From Oceanobacillus oncorhynchi (GTDB lineage: Bacteria; Bacillota; Bacilli; Bacillales; Amphibacillaceae): a stretch of DNA of 64,000 nucleotides. Positions 25,465 through 34,087 of the stretch are shown here, one piece after another. Location of the stretch: the NCBI RefSeq assembly GCF_000821065.1, contig NZ_CDGG01000001.1:2046001-2110000 (forward strand). Reading direction: 5' to 3'. The position numbers were made by a program, and so were the translations under genes. Positions within the stretch are counted from its first letter, which is position 1, and the number at the start of each line of letters is the position of its first letter. The notes beneath the pieces are model-generated. The model was not told where the DNA came from. It saw nothing but the letters and a program-made list of their open reading frames with translations, and made no database searches.

Positions 25465-26238
25465 TTATCTATACACAATTCCGCCATCTGTGATAATAGC
25501 TTGTCCGGTAATATAGTCGGAATCATCTGAAGCTAAGAAGGATACAAGGTTAGCGACATCCTCCGGCTCTTGAGAACGACCTAAGGAGATGCCGTCAACA
25601 AATTGCTTATAAGCGTCTCCACGTTCCATATTGTCATAGTATTTCACCATTTCTTCATCGATACGATCCCACATTGCTGTACCTGCAACACCTGGGCAGT
25701 ATGCATTGACACGAATGTTATATGGTGCCAGCTCTTTTGAAGCGGAATGCGTGAAAGAACGGACCGCGTGTTTAGTTGCAGAGTAAGTACCCAGCATTTC
25801 ATAGGATTCATGCCCGGCGATACTGCATGCATTAATGACTTTCCCTTTTGTATCCTGTTTAATAAATTGATCCGCAGCAGCCTGTGTACCAAATACTGTA
25901 CCATTTACGTTTACTGAAAATGTTTTATTCAGCTGATTTTCGTCAATTTCAAGGAATGGAGAAACAACATCAACTCCAGCATTGTTCACAAAAACATCCA
26001 GCTGTCCAAAAGCATCTACAGCTTCTTTGACAAGATTAAATTGGTCCTCTCGTTTAGACACATCTCCGACAACGGCAATGGAATCTACACCGGCATCTTT
26101 AAATTCTTTTAATGTACTGTCCAGCATCTCTTTATTAATATCATGCAGAACGATTTTGAAACCATCTTCACCAAGACGTTTTGCGATACCTTTTCCTAAA
26201 CCGCCTGCAGAACCTGTAATAATTGCCACTTTTGACAT
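25465..26238 (-). CDS. SDR oxidoreductase, acetoin/diacetyl reductase-like
   Basis: 257 residues. Cofactor motif [10 protein letters not shown] at residues 8-17, NNAG near residue 87, catalytic Ser in ACSIAGH near 141 and YSATK (Tyr about 154, Lys about 158). The ending ITDGGIVYR and the general wording fit meso-2,3-butanediol dehydrogenase/diacetyl reductase (BudC). It would reduce diacetyl or acetoin with NADH. Start ATG 26238 follows GGAGGTC; a further upstream ATG at 26253 has no ribosome site. Single gene. Related SDR specificities cannot be excluded. Confidence 0.82.
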   Translation of the reverse strand: MSKVAIITGSAGGLGKGIAKRLGEDGFKIVLHDINKEMLDSTLKEFKDAGVDSIAVVGDVSKREDQFNLVKEAVDAFGQLDVFVNNAGVDVVSPFLEIDENQLNKTFSVNVNGTVFGTQAAADQFIKQDTKGKVINACSIAGHESYEMLGTYSATKHAVRSFTHSASKELAPYNIRVNAYCPGVAGTAMWDRIDEEMVKYYDNMERGDAYKQFVDGISLGRSQEPEDVANLVSFLASDDSDYITGQAIITDGGIVYR

Positions 26239-26510
26239 AGAAAAGACCTCCAAATAAATTTACTTTAAATAATTAGATGTAGTTTTTTGCATCTAGTTAT
26301 ACTATTCCCCTTTTAAGGAGTTTAAAACATGCATAATTAGAAAAAGTTTTTGGGAAATCTTTAGAAAGATGTTTCCTTTTAAGAGGTAATTTTTCAGTGA
26401 TTATTTATACACCTAAAATGTAACGATAAATTGAAGTTTAAAAGCTGCAAACTTTGAAATAATAAAACAAAAGCGTATGCTTAAGGTAGAAAGAAAAGGA
26501 GGAAGTAAGT

Positions 26511-27296
26511 ATGACAACATTAGCAGGTAAAGTTGCAATTGTAACTGGAGGCGCTTCAGGAATTGGCTATGCGATGGTACAGAACTTGCTGGAAGCTGGG
26601 GCAAAAGTAGGTGTAGCGGATTTAAATGAAGAAAAGCTGAAAGAGCTGGAACAGCAGCATAAAGGGGAGCTGCTTGGTGTCGTCACCAATGTAACCAAAG
26701 AAGAGGATATTAAAAACCTTGTTAACAAGACGGTAGAAGCATTTGGCGGATTGGATATAGCTTTTAATGTAGCTGGTGCATCGAAATCAGGAGCAATTAT
26801 TGATCAGCCGGAGGAGGATTGGAATTTCACTGTTGACTTGTGTTTAAAAGGTGTCTTCCTATCTTTAAAACATGAAGCAAAATATATGAAAGAGCATGGC
26901 GGTGGAGCAATTGTCAATGTTTCATCTTTAAACGCGCATGTTCCAATGCATTACGGAGCAGCTTATTCCTCTGCGAAAGCTGGTGTGGAGATGCTTACAA
27001 AAAATGCTGCGCTTGAAATGTCCAAGCACAATATTCGTGTCAATGCCATTCTGCCTGGGCTTGTATCGACGCCGTTAACCTCCGGCTTAACAGACGTTGA
27101 TGCAATCAATGAAGCTTATTTGGAGCGTATCCCAATGGAAAGAGCCGGGGACCCGAAAGAAATAGCAGGTCCAGCGTTGTTCCTTGTCAGCGAGGAAGCC
27201 TCCTACGTGAATGGAGCCAGCTTACTTGTAGATGGTGGCTGGGCAGTGACAGGTTATCCGGATTTAAGCAAATTTATCACGGAGAACCGTCCGTAA
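26511..27296 (+). CDS. SDR oxidoreductase (glucose/3-oxoacyl reductase-like)
   Basis: 261 residues. Cofactor motif TGGASGIGYA at residues 12-21, FNVAG in place of NNAG near residue 84, catalytic VSSLNAH Ser near 141, YSSAK with Tyr about 154 and Lys about 158, and LVDGGWAVTGY near the C-terminus. Typical classical SDR, NAD(P)H-dependent; substrate unknown. AAAGGAGG precedes the ATG. Odd: the last six codons, I-T-E-N-R-P, and the TAA lie inside intergenic repeat copy B, so the present C-terminus seems to have been provided by the repeat. Confidence 0.87.
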   Translation: MTTLAGKVAIVTGGASGIGYAMVQNLLEAGAKVGVADLNEEKLKELEQQHKGELLGVVTNVTKEEDIKNLVNKTVEAFGGLDIAFNVAGASKSGAIIDQPEEDWNFTVDLCLKGVFLSLKHEAKYMKEHGGGAIVNVSSLNAHVPMHYGAAYSSAKAGVEMLTKNAALEMSKHNIRVNAILPGLVSTPLTSGLTDVDAINEAYLERIPMERAGDPKEIAGPALFLVSEEASYVNGASLLVDGGWAVTGYPDLSKFITENRP

Positions 27297-27513
27297 AACT
27301 CCCGCCTCAAAATAAAGCGTAAAAATAAATTTATTTAGGCGGGAGATAACGGACGCTAACTCCCTGAATCACTCGACTAACACTCAGTGGGGAACTAAGG
27401 AAACAGACTAAGTTCGCGACGTCTGCACTAGCACATCCTGGGACTGCGATTACTCGCCCCATCGGAAACATTTGTGCGTCGAAAAACTCCCACTGAGTGA
27501 AGTTTCGTTTTAT
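27273..27513 (-). repeat. Structured intergenic repeat, copy B (longest)
   Basis: On the minus strand: ATAAAACGAAACTTCACTC at 27513, then arm ACTCAGTGGGAG and its partner TCCCCACTGAGT about 110 bp later. GAGTGATTCAGG follows, a second arm pair CTCCCGCCT / GAGGCGGGAG, and the end TTTTACGGACGGTTCTCCGTGATAAA. The first loop has taken up an extra segment (about 27395-27480) that resembles DNA at 29165-29230 (GCGATTACTCGCCCCA). Confidence 0.75.
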
Positions 27514-27580
27514 GTAACCAAAGCTGTTATTTTGAAAATGGGTTATCACCCAGCCTTTAAATAACAACCTCAGTTACACT

Positions 27581-27614
27581 TATACAGAGGTAAGTTTAAA
27601 CTTACCTCTGTATA
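27581..27614. terminator. 34-bp perfect palindrome, possible terminator of the Rpn-type gene
   Basis: TATACAGAGGTAAGTTT (27581-27597) is followed immediately by its exact complement AAACTTACCTCTGTATA. It lies 39 bp past the stop of the minus-strand gene. There is no T-run on that strand and only AAAAA on the other, so it may be a different kind of site. Confidence 0.5.
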
Positions 27615-27652
27615 AAAATAGAAACAAAAGAGCTGCTCGTTTTACCCTTACA

Positions 27653-28666
27653 TTAATTTTCAAGCGATTTTCGGAGTTCGCTTACGTCCTTAAGCTCGAG
27701 ACCTGTTAATTCGGATATTTCTTCATCTGAATAGTTCCTGTCTAAAAGCTTTTTGGCAAAATTCCGTTCCGCTTCCTCCATCCCTTTCTCCATGCCTTTC
27801 TCCATCCCTTTTTCTAAGCCCTTTTTTGTCGCCTCTTCCTCGATTTCTCTAAACAGTCTTCCAAACGTCGGGGTATCTCTCAATTTTTCCATTCCCATGA
27901 ATTTTCCTTCCTCCTTTTCGTTTTCTGCGATTGGTAATGATTCATACAGCTTTTCCTGTAATTCCGCTGGGACCTGCAGGATATAATCGATAAAATACAA
28001 TAGGGCTGACAGATAGGTGTCACGGTGCGAATATTTTTCGAGTGCCATACTGATAAGCTGCTGTTTAAATTGGAACTTTTCTTCGTCGTCTTTCTTTGTT
28101 CTGCCGGCGTTTTCACTAACATAGATTCCTGCAAGTACCGCTAAAGCGAATGGATTATCAGATTTTTTCAGCTTCTCCTTATCTTTTCCGTAAAAACGAT
28201 AGACATTGTATAAATAAGTTAATTCTGTTCCGTAGAAAGAATAACGAAACGTATCTTCATAATGCTGATGACTTGCATCCGTCAAGAGGGCGATGGAATA
28301 AATCGGATGCTTATATTTGTCATAGATTCGATAAAAGTACTTAAACATGCGTTCAGCAAAGTCTTGCTCTCCAATAGCCTGCACTTCAATATGGACGAAG
28401 ACGTATTTTTCTTCCCCGTTCTTCAGCGTCACTTTGGCTAACCTATCTGAATATTTTCTGCCTTTTCTTGAATTAATTACAAATTGAAGAAGTTCTATAT
28501 TCGGGAAATCTGCTCCTTTTTCAAAATCAATTTCCGGGTATAACTCGGGTGCGAAAAATTCCATAAATTCTTGAAACAGTTCTTCAATCAAATTTTTCCA
28601 AAGCCCGTCATAATCCGTATCCTTTGCATCGTAGCTGTCGGTATTTTCTTTTACTGTGGTTATCAT
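27653..28666 (-). CDS. Rpn-family PD-(D/E)XK nuclease / putative transposase
   Basis: 337 residues. N-terminal nuclease-like part: DYDGLWKNLIEELFQEFMEFF, then EIDFEKG, LAKVTLKNGEEKYVFVHIEVQ (the E-x-Q of the PD-(D/E)XK core), and FAERMFKYFYRIYDKY. The C-terminus has the family's characteristic short repeats KGLEKGMEKGMEKGMEE and the zipper-like LLDRNYSDEEISELTGL. Family knowledge: recombination-promoting nucleases, often multi-copy. Start ATG 28666 is preferred over an in-frame ATG at 28735, which would run through the upstream spacer; GGGGGTG lies upstream. Isolated gene beside decayed repeats. Confidence 0.82.
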   Translation of the reverse strand: MITTVKENTDSYDAKDTDYDGLWKNLIEELFQEFMEFFAPELYPEIDFEKGADFPNIELLQFVINSRKGRKYSDRLAKVTLKNGEEKYVFVHIEVQAIGEQDFAERMFKYFYRIYDKYKHPIYSIALLTDASHQHYEDTFRYSFYGTELTYLYNVYRFYGKDKEKLKKSDNPFALAVLAGIYVSENAGRTKKDDEEKFQFKQQLISMALEKYSHRDTYLSALLYFIDYILQVPAELQEKLYESLPIAENEKEEGKFMGMEKLRDTPTFGRLFREIEEEATKKGLEKGMEKGMEKGMEEAERNFAKKLLDRNYSDEEISELTGLELKDVSELRKSLEN

Positions 28667-28884
28667 TATTTTATCACACCCCCAGGTAATATTAAATTTG
28701 CTTTTAATCATAGCGGCTATGAGTGGGGGATGCAAAACGGTAAAATAGGATTTCCTGCGTGAAAATCTGCTGTATAAATGACGTTTTAACTTAGGTTTGT
28801 GCCTTTTTCAATGACAATAGGATGTTCATATTGCATTTTTTATGTTTTTTTATACAGAACGAAAAATGATCATTTAAGGCTCTT

Positions 28885-29328
28885 CACCAAAATCTATGGG
28901 TGACATAGTAGATATAAATTTGCTGTAAGCGACCGCTACGGAAATACACTACGCTTTCCATCGGCCCCAAGCTCATCTCCTTTAAAGAAGACTTGCTGAT
29001 TGGCAAGCCGTCAGGCGCAGACAGAAGCATAGTCGCACTTATGCCCTGCGGGTGAAAAGAAGACTTGCTGATTGGCAAGCCGTCAGGCGCAGACAGAAGC
29101 ATAGTCGCACTTATGCCCTGCGGGTAGAAAAAAAGAAGTTCGCTTTTTTTCTGCGGGGTCTTCCCACTGGGACTGGGACAGCGATTACTCGTCCCATCGA
29201 AGAGCTTTTGCGATTACTCGCCCCACCGAAGACCATTGCGCTTTCCCATAGGAGTCTCCGTGTATTTTCTCCGCTAGCTAGTTGCTTTTATCACATTTAA
29301 TTATATTTTCCAACCATAGATTTTGGTG
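28885..29328. mobile_element. Non-coding element with terminal inverted repeats (MITE-like or ISL3-type relic)
   Basis: CACCAAAATCTATGG (28885-28899) and CCATAGATTTTGGTG (29314-29328) are perfect 15-bp inverted repeats 444 bp end to end; the left end reads GGCTCTTCACCAAAATCTAT, which recalls ISL3-family IS ends. No transposase frame remains inside. The interior holds a 72-bp tandem duplication and decayed repeat DNA. It lies between the Rpn-type gene and the TetR gene. Confidence 0.6.
28984..29125. repeat. 72-bp tandem duplication
   Basis: Seventy identical bases at 28984-29053 recur at 29056-29125 (period 72), beginning AAAGAAGACTTGCTGATTGG and ending TTATGCCCTGCGGGT. Each unit also contains the short inverted repeat TTGCTGATTGGCAA. 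Confidence 0.92.
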
Positions 29329-29431
29329 TTGATCCTTATTTAATCGTTTGTTCTTGGTGTGAAAATGGACAAGTTTCGATGTTATCGTACAATGGAAGAA
29401 GCTTAGTGAAAGAGTTTGACTTTCCCTGAAT

Positions 29432-29986
29432 TCAACAAGGCTTACTTATTTCCGTAATAATTCTTGCCATTTCATCCGGTGACTCCTTCATTCCATTTTC
29501 CAGCCAGTATTCAATTACCGTAATACTCCCGCTGATAGAATAGATTGTCATATACTTTGCAGCGGTTTCGCTCATTTTATGTTCTGGTCCGTTAAAGTCA
29601 TTCATAATATGCGTTTGTGCGGCGAACATGACTTTATGTGTGAATCTTTTATTGCCGTGTTCGCTGAACAGAATCCGAAAATGCTCATGACGGCTGTACA
29701 CATATTTGAGTAAATAATTTAACATCGCCAGCGCTTCTTTTTCCTGCGTGTAGTCATACTGAAGCAGTGCCTGATTTAATTCATCGATAATTTCGTCCTC
29801 AATATTGGTCAGTAAATCATATTGATCGGCATAGTGGCTGTAAAATGTGGAACGGTTGATATCAGCCTGCTCACAAATTTCTTTAATTGTAATCGAAGAA
29901 ATTGGTTTTTCTTTTAAAAGCTCCATCAGCCCATTTTTAAGAGCCATCCTTGTATAACGTTTTCTGCGATCTAGTTTTTGTGCCAT
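29432..29986 (-). CDS. TetR-family repressor
   Basis: 184 residues. The helix-turn-helix is at about residues 8-55 (YTRMALKNGLMELL, then SSITIKEICEQADINRSTFY), followed by a helical ligand domain with YDLLTNIEDEIIDEL. Start ATG 29986 has AAAGGAG upstream; an ATG at 30070 in frame is rejected because it runs across the operator region. It is divergent from an MMPL-type efflux operon across 169 bp that hold two palindromes, the classic arrangement of a drug- or lipid-responsive local repressor. Ligand unknown. Confidence 0.87.
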   Translation of the reverse strand: MAQKLDRRKRYTRMALKNGLMELLKEKPISSITIKEICEQADINRSTFYSHYADQYDLLTNIEDEIIDELNQALLQYDYTQEKEALAMLNYLLKYVYSRHEHFRILFSEHGNKRFTHKVMFAAQTHIMNDFNGPEHKMSETAAKYMTIYSISGSITVIEYWLENGMKESPDEMARIITEISKPC

Positions 29987-30024
29987 GATAAATAAGCTCC
30001 TTTTATGAACAAAATATGAAATTC

Positions 30025-30044
30025 TATCTGTTATCCAACAGATA
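30025..30044. promoter_or_regulatory. Palindrome, candidate TetR operator 1
   Basis: TATCTGTT (30025-30032) / AACAGATA (30037-30044), perfect 8-bp arms with 4-bp spacer, 39 bp upstream of the TetR start codon. Confidence 0.5.
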
Positions 30045-30077
30045 ATGATTATTTGTTGCGAAACGTACATATTTTAA

Positions 30078-30092
30078 ACAACTGTTTGTTGT
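30078..30092. promoter_or_regulatory. Palindrome overlapping the efflux promoter, candidate operator 2
   Basis: ACAAC (30078-30082) TGTTT GTTGT (30088-30092). Its right arm overlaps the -35 box of the MMPL promoter. Confidence 0.4.
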
Positions 30093-30117
30093 CTAACTGA
30101 CAGTGTGTAGTTATAAT
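30089..30117 (+). promoter_or_regulatory. Promoter of the MMPL operon
   Basis: TTGTCT (30089-30094), 17-bp spacer, TATAAT (30112-30117), 39 bp before the start codon. Confidence 0.75.
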
Positions 30118-30155
30118 AATAGATTATATGAATGAAATCAGCAAGGTAATGGGGA

Positions 30156-32231
30156 ATGACAGTGGCAAATTTAATTATTCGTTTTAAAAAGACAGTGGTA
30201 ACACTTTTTATCATACTTATGATCCTTTCTTTAGCGGGGATTCTGTTTGTTGATGTGAATTACAATATGCAGGATTATTTACCGGATGATGCAGAATCTA
30301 CGCAGGCTTTAGAGGTGATGGAGGAGGAATTTTCAAGCGGTATTGCAAATGCCAGGGTCATGATAGGAGATGTCTCGATTCAGGAAGCGATGGAGTATAA
30401 ACATGCTCTGGAAGAGATAAATGGGATTACAGAGGTTCTCTGGCTGGATGATGTTGTTGATATTCGGACACCGATTGAAGTAACTGACACGGATACAGTG
30501 GAGACATACTATAAGGATGAAAATGCCCTTTTTTCTGTCACGATTGCCAATGAAAAAGAGGTAGAGGCCACCAATGCTATTTATGACTTGATTGGTGAGG
30601 GAAATGCCGTTTCCGGGGAGGCTGTCAATACAGCAACAGAACAGGAAATGACAGGGACAGAGAGCATGTACGCGGCGGCCTTGCTTGTTCCAATTATTAT
30701 CATTATTCTTATCTTGTCTACCAGCTCATGGGTGGAGCCGGTATTTTTCCTGACAGCCATTGGGGTATCTGTATTAATTAACCTGGGGACGAACATATTT
30801 ATCGGCGAGATTTCTTTTGTTACCCAAGCGGTTGCACCAATATTGCAGCTTGCAGTCTCCTTGGATTATGCTATTTTTCTTCTGCATAGCTTTCAGGATT
30901 ACAGGAATAAAAATTACAAACCGGAAGAAGCAATGAAATCAGCTATTAAAGAATCATGGCCGGTTATCAGCACAAGTGCTTTTACAACTATTTTTGGCTT
31001 TATGGCATTGATGTTTATGCGTTTTGAGATTGGTTCCGATCTGGGGTTGAACTTAGTTAAAGGAATTATTTTAAGCTTTATCAGTGTGATTGTCTTTCTG
31101 CCAGCCTTTACACTTGTGTTTTATCGCTGGATTGACCGGACGCAGCATCGTGCGTTTGTTCCGACTCGTTTTGAGGGAGTCGGGAAGAAGCTCTTGAAAT
31201 TAAGACTTCCTGTTCTTATTCTGGTGCTGCTGCTTCTTGTTCCCAGCTTTATGGCGCAGAGCAGCACGACCTTTACCTACGGGATGGGAGAACCGCCGGA
31301 GGATACCCGGCTAGGAACTGATGTGAGACAGATTGAAGAAGTTTTTGGAGAATCGACTTCCGTTGTGTTGCTTATTCCTAATAATGATATAGGGAAAGAG
31401 GAGGAAATGGTTCAGGTCCTGGACAATGTAAATCATGTTTCCTCGGTTATCAGCTATGCAACCATGGTCGGCAGTGTTATTCCGCAGGACTTTTTAGAGG
31501 AAGAGGCGACAGAGCAATTTCTTTCCGATCATTACAGCCGGATTATTATTAATACGGAAGCTGGAACAGAAGGAGACCTTCCTTTTGCAGTGATAGAAGA
31601 TATACGGGAAATTGCTTCCGCTTATTATGGAGAGGAGGCGCTGACCTTAGGTGAAAGTGCGTCTCTGTATGATATGAAGAATATTGTGTCCCAGGATAAT
31701 CAGCTTGTAAATATTTTAACCATTCTTGGGGTAGGGATTGTGATTTTGGTTAATTTCCGATCGATTTCTTTCCCGATTATTTTACTACTGGTTATCCAAG
31801 CAGCCGTATGGATAAACTTAGCTATTCCTTATTTTACAGGAACACCGCTTGTCTTTATCGGTTATTTAATTGTCAGTACGGTTCAGCTGGCAGCAACGGT
31901 GGATTATGCCATATTATTAACGGAGACATATAAAAATTACAGAAGATATATGCCGAAATGGAAGGCAATAAAAATGACATTGGATGATAAGATTTTCTCC
32001 ATTGCTGTTTCTGCATCGATTCTATCCATCGTCGGATTTGTTTTATGGATGACATCATCTAATCCGGTTGTCGGGTCTATCGGCTTGCTGCTGGGGAGAG
32101 GTGCGCTCTTGGCATTTATTCTGGTTATCACCTTACTGCCTGCATTGCTTGTATATGGGGATACATTGCTTCAAAAGACATCATTAGGAATGAAGTTTCG
32201 CAAGGAGGAAAAACATGAGGACAACAATTAA
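30156..32231 (+). CDS. MMPL-type RND transporter
   Basis: 691 residues. Two repeats of the RND layout: one helix, a large external domain, then a bundle of about five helices. The paired signature segments are SLDYAIFLLHSF near residue 233 and TVDYAILLTETYKNYRR near residue 580, each in the proton-relay helix region. MMPL proteins move lipids, siderophore precursors or hydrophobic drugs out of the membrane with proton motive force. The next gene overlaps it by 17 bp. Under likely control of the divergent TetR repressor. Start ATG 30156 has GGGGA close upstream; GTG 30162 is possible. Confidence 0.9.
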   Translation: MTVANLIIRFKKTVVTLFIILMILSLAGILFVDVNYNMQDYLPDDAESTQALEVMEEEFSSGIANARVMIGDVSIQEAMEYKHALEEINGITEVLWLDDVVDIRTPIEVTDTDTVETYYKDENALFSVTIANEKEVEATNAIYDLIGEGNAVSGEAVNTATEQEMTGTESMYAAALLVPIIIIILILSTSSWVEPVFFLTAIGVSVLINLGTNIFIGEISFVTQAVAPILQLAVSLDYAIFLLHSFQDYRNKNYKPEEAMKSAIKESWPVISTSAFTTIFGFMALMFMRFEIGSDLGLNLVKGIILSFISVIVFLPAFTLVFYRWIDRTQHRAFVPTRFEGVGKKLLKLRLPVLILVLLLLVPSFMAQSSTTFTYGMGEPPEDTRLGTDVRQIEEVFGESTSVVLLIPNNDIGKEEEMVQVLDNVNHVSSVISYATMVGSVIPQDFLEEEATEQFLSDHYSRIIINTEAGTEGDLPFAVIEDIREIASAYYGEEALTLGESASLYDMKNIVSQDNQLVNILTILGVGIVILVNFRSISFPIILLLVIQAAVWINLAIPYFTGTPLVFIGYLIVSTVQLAATVDYAILLTETYKNYRRYMPKWKAIKMTLDDKIFSIAVSASILSIVGFVLWMTSSNPVVGSIGLLLGRGALLAFILVITLLPALLVYGDTLLQKTSLGMKFRKEEKHEDNN

Positions 32232-34029
32232 ATGGATCTGGCTCGCTTTAGCTCTGTTCTTTATTCCGTTTATGAATACAGCTCTTGCAGAGGGGGCTTC
32301 TGAGGATTCTGCGTCTGAGGGAGATGCGGAAATTGAGGAAAAGAACGAGGTTATTTATGCGAATTTAGAAGCAGGCGGCGCATTAGAAAATATCTATGTC
32401 GTAAATGCGTTTGAATTGAATAAATCAGGTGTTATTGAGGATTTCGGAAACTATGAATCTATCAAGAATTTAACAGATACGAGTGAAATAGAACAGGACG
32501 GAGATACAATCCGTATGGACGCGGCTTCAGATACGTTTTATTATCAAGGAGACCTTTCCAAAGAGCTGCCCTGGAAATTCACCATCTCCTATTATTTAGA
32601 CGGGGAAGAAGTAGATCCGCAAACGGTTATTGGGGAATCCGGACAGGTAGAAATCGAAATAAAGGTAGAAGAGAATGCAGAAACAGAAACTGCTTTCTTT
32701 GATAACTATATGCTGCAAATATCACAGGCGCTGAATACCGATTACTTTTATAATATTGAAGCGGAGGATGCAACGATAGCCAATGCCGGGAAAAATAGGC
32801 AGGTGGCATTTACGGTGATGCCGGGAGAAGAAGAGACGCTGACGATTCAAGCAGATACCGATCAATTTGAATTAGAAGGAATGGAAATCTCCGGCCTGCC
32901 GTCTTCTGTTTCTGTAGACGGTCCGGATACAGATGCGCTCACAGAGGAGTTTCAGAGCTTAACCGATGCCATTGGTGAAATCAACCAGGGAGTAGGTGAG
33001 CTTGGTGATGGAATCAGCGGGCTGTCTGGCGGATTAAGTGAATTAGAGAATGGGTCTTCTGAATTTCAGAACGGTTTAAATGAGTTAAATAATTCCAGCG
33101 GTGAATTAACAGGTGCATCGGAAGAAATCAATAATGCTTTTCAAACCGTACAGGAAGAAGTTGGCCAAATTACAGGGATAGATGGAATAGAGCAGTTAAG
33201 CGGGATGACAGAAGCTGCATCAGATATGGCTGCAGGAATGGAAGCATTGGCTGACGAATTAGATTCGCTGTCAACAGGCTATGGAGATGCGAAAGAAGCA
33301 TTGCAGACAGCTATGGAGGGCATCCCAGAAGCCACCTTAACAGAAGAGGATTTTCAAGCATTATATGATAGTGAAGCAGTAGATCCGGCGGTTGTTGATG
33401 AATTAGTTGGCACCTATGAAGCTGCCCAAGGTGCATTAGCTGTCTACTATGAATCCGTAGAATCATTTGATGCGGTGGAGCCGGCATTATCTGAATTTCA
33501 AACTTCTGCCAGTGACATTGCCAGCAATATCCGTACGTTTTCCGATGAATTAGAGCAATCTGTCGGCCAAATTGATATCGATGAAGGACTGGATGAATTT
33601 ATTACAAGTGTAGATACCATGGCTGAAAATTATAATCAGTTCCATGAAGGTCTGGTTTCTTATACCAATGGCGTAAATGAGCTCAGTACTTCCTATGCTG
33701 ATATTCATAATGGAATTAGTGAATCGGCATCCGGTTCCAATGAACTTGCGAACGGAGCAGATGAATTACAGGATGGAACCAGTGAATTATATGATGCCAC
33801 TGAAAGTATCCCTGATGAGATGCAGGAAGAAATTGATGAGATGATTTCACAATATGATAAATCTGATTTTGATCCTGTATCCTTCGTATCGGGAGAAAAT
33901 GATGAGATCACAAATTCTGTTCAATTTGTGATTCAAACAGACAGTATTCAGCCGGAAGAGGATACCGAAGAGACAGAAGAAGAGGAAGAGAACGAAGGGT
34001 TTTGGGATAGGTTATTGAATTTGTTTTAA
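32215..34029 (+). CDS. Exported coiled-coil partner of the MMPL transporter (YhgE/Pip-like repeats)
   Basis: 604 residues. Signal peptide at residues 1-26 (WIWLALALFFIPFMNTALA, then E). Then a beta-rich domain to about residue 235 and a long helical region with xxxLxxG heptads, as in YhgE/Pip proteins: LGDGISGLSGGLSELENG near 263 and SNELANGADELQDGTSEL near 508. Very acidic tail EEDTEETEEEEENEGFWDRL with no C-terminal membrane anchor or sortase site. It starts within the end of the MMPL gene after AAGGAGG, so the two are translationally coupled. It probably works outside the membrane with that transporter. Whether it is secreted or held at the surface is unclear. Confidence 0.78.
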   Translation: MRTTIKWIWLALALFFIPFMNTALAEGASEDSASEGDAEIEEKNEVIYANLEAGGALENIYVVNAFELNKSGVIEDFGNYESIKNLTDTSEIEQDGDTIRMDAASDTFYYQGDLSKELPWKFTISYYLDGEEVDPQTVIGESGQVEIEIKVEENAETETAFFDNYMLQISQALNTDYFYNIEAEDATIANAGKNRQVAFTVMPGEEETLTIQADTDQFELEGMEISGLPSSVSVDGPDTDALTEEFQSLTDAIGEINQGVGELGDGISGLSGGLSELENGSSEFQNGLNELNNSSGELTGASEEINNAFQTVQEEVGQITGIDGIEQLSGMTEAASDMAAGMEALADELDSLSTGYGDAKEALQTAMEGIPEATLTEEDFQALYDSEAVDPAVVDELVGTYEAAQGALAVYYESVESFDAVEPALSEFQTSASDIASNIRTFSDELEQSVGQIDIDEGLDEFITSVDTMAENYNQFHEGLVSYTNGVNELSTSYADIHNGISESASGSNELANGADELQDGTSELYDATESIPDEMQEEIDEMISQYDKSDFDPVSFVSGENDEITNSVQFVIQTDSIQPEEDTEETEEEEENEGFWDRLLNLF

Positions 34030-34056
34030 GAGGATTTCAATATTTTAATGATAAAG

Positions 34057-34087
34057 AAACCGCATGAAATGACTCATGCGGTTTTTT
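34057..34087. terminator. Bidirectional terminator containing the stop codon of the permease gene
   Basis: AAACCGCATGA (34057-34067) / TCATGCGGTTT (34074-34084) plus T-run. The TGA stop of the minus-strand permease gene is the first triplet of the right arm. Confidence 0.9.

Noticed and set aside
27331..27567. 78-codon minus-strand ORF
   Set aside because: Lies wholly in repeat copy B and its flank, with no ribosome site.
28884..29102. 72-codon minus-strand ORF with a repeated peptide
   Set aside because: The repetition is only the 72-bp DNA tandem duplication translated; no ribosome site.
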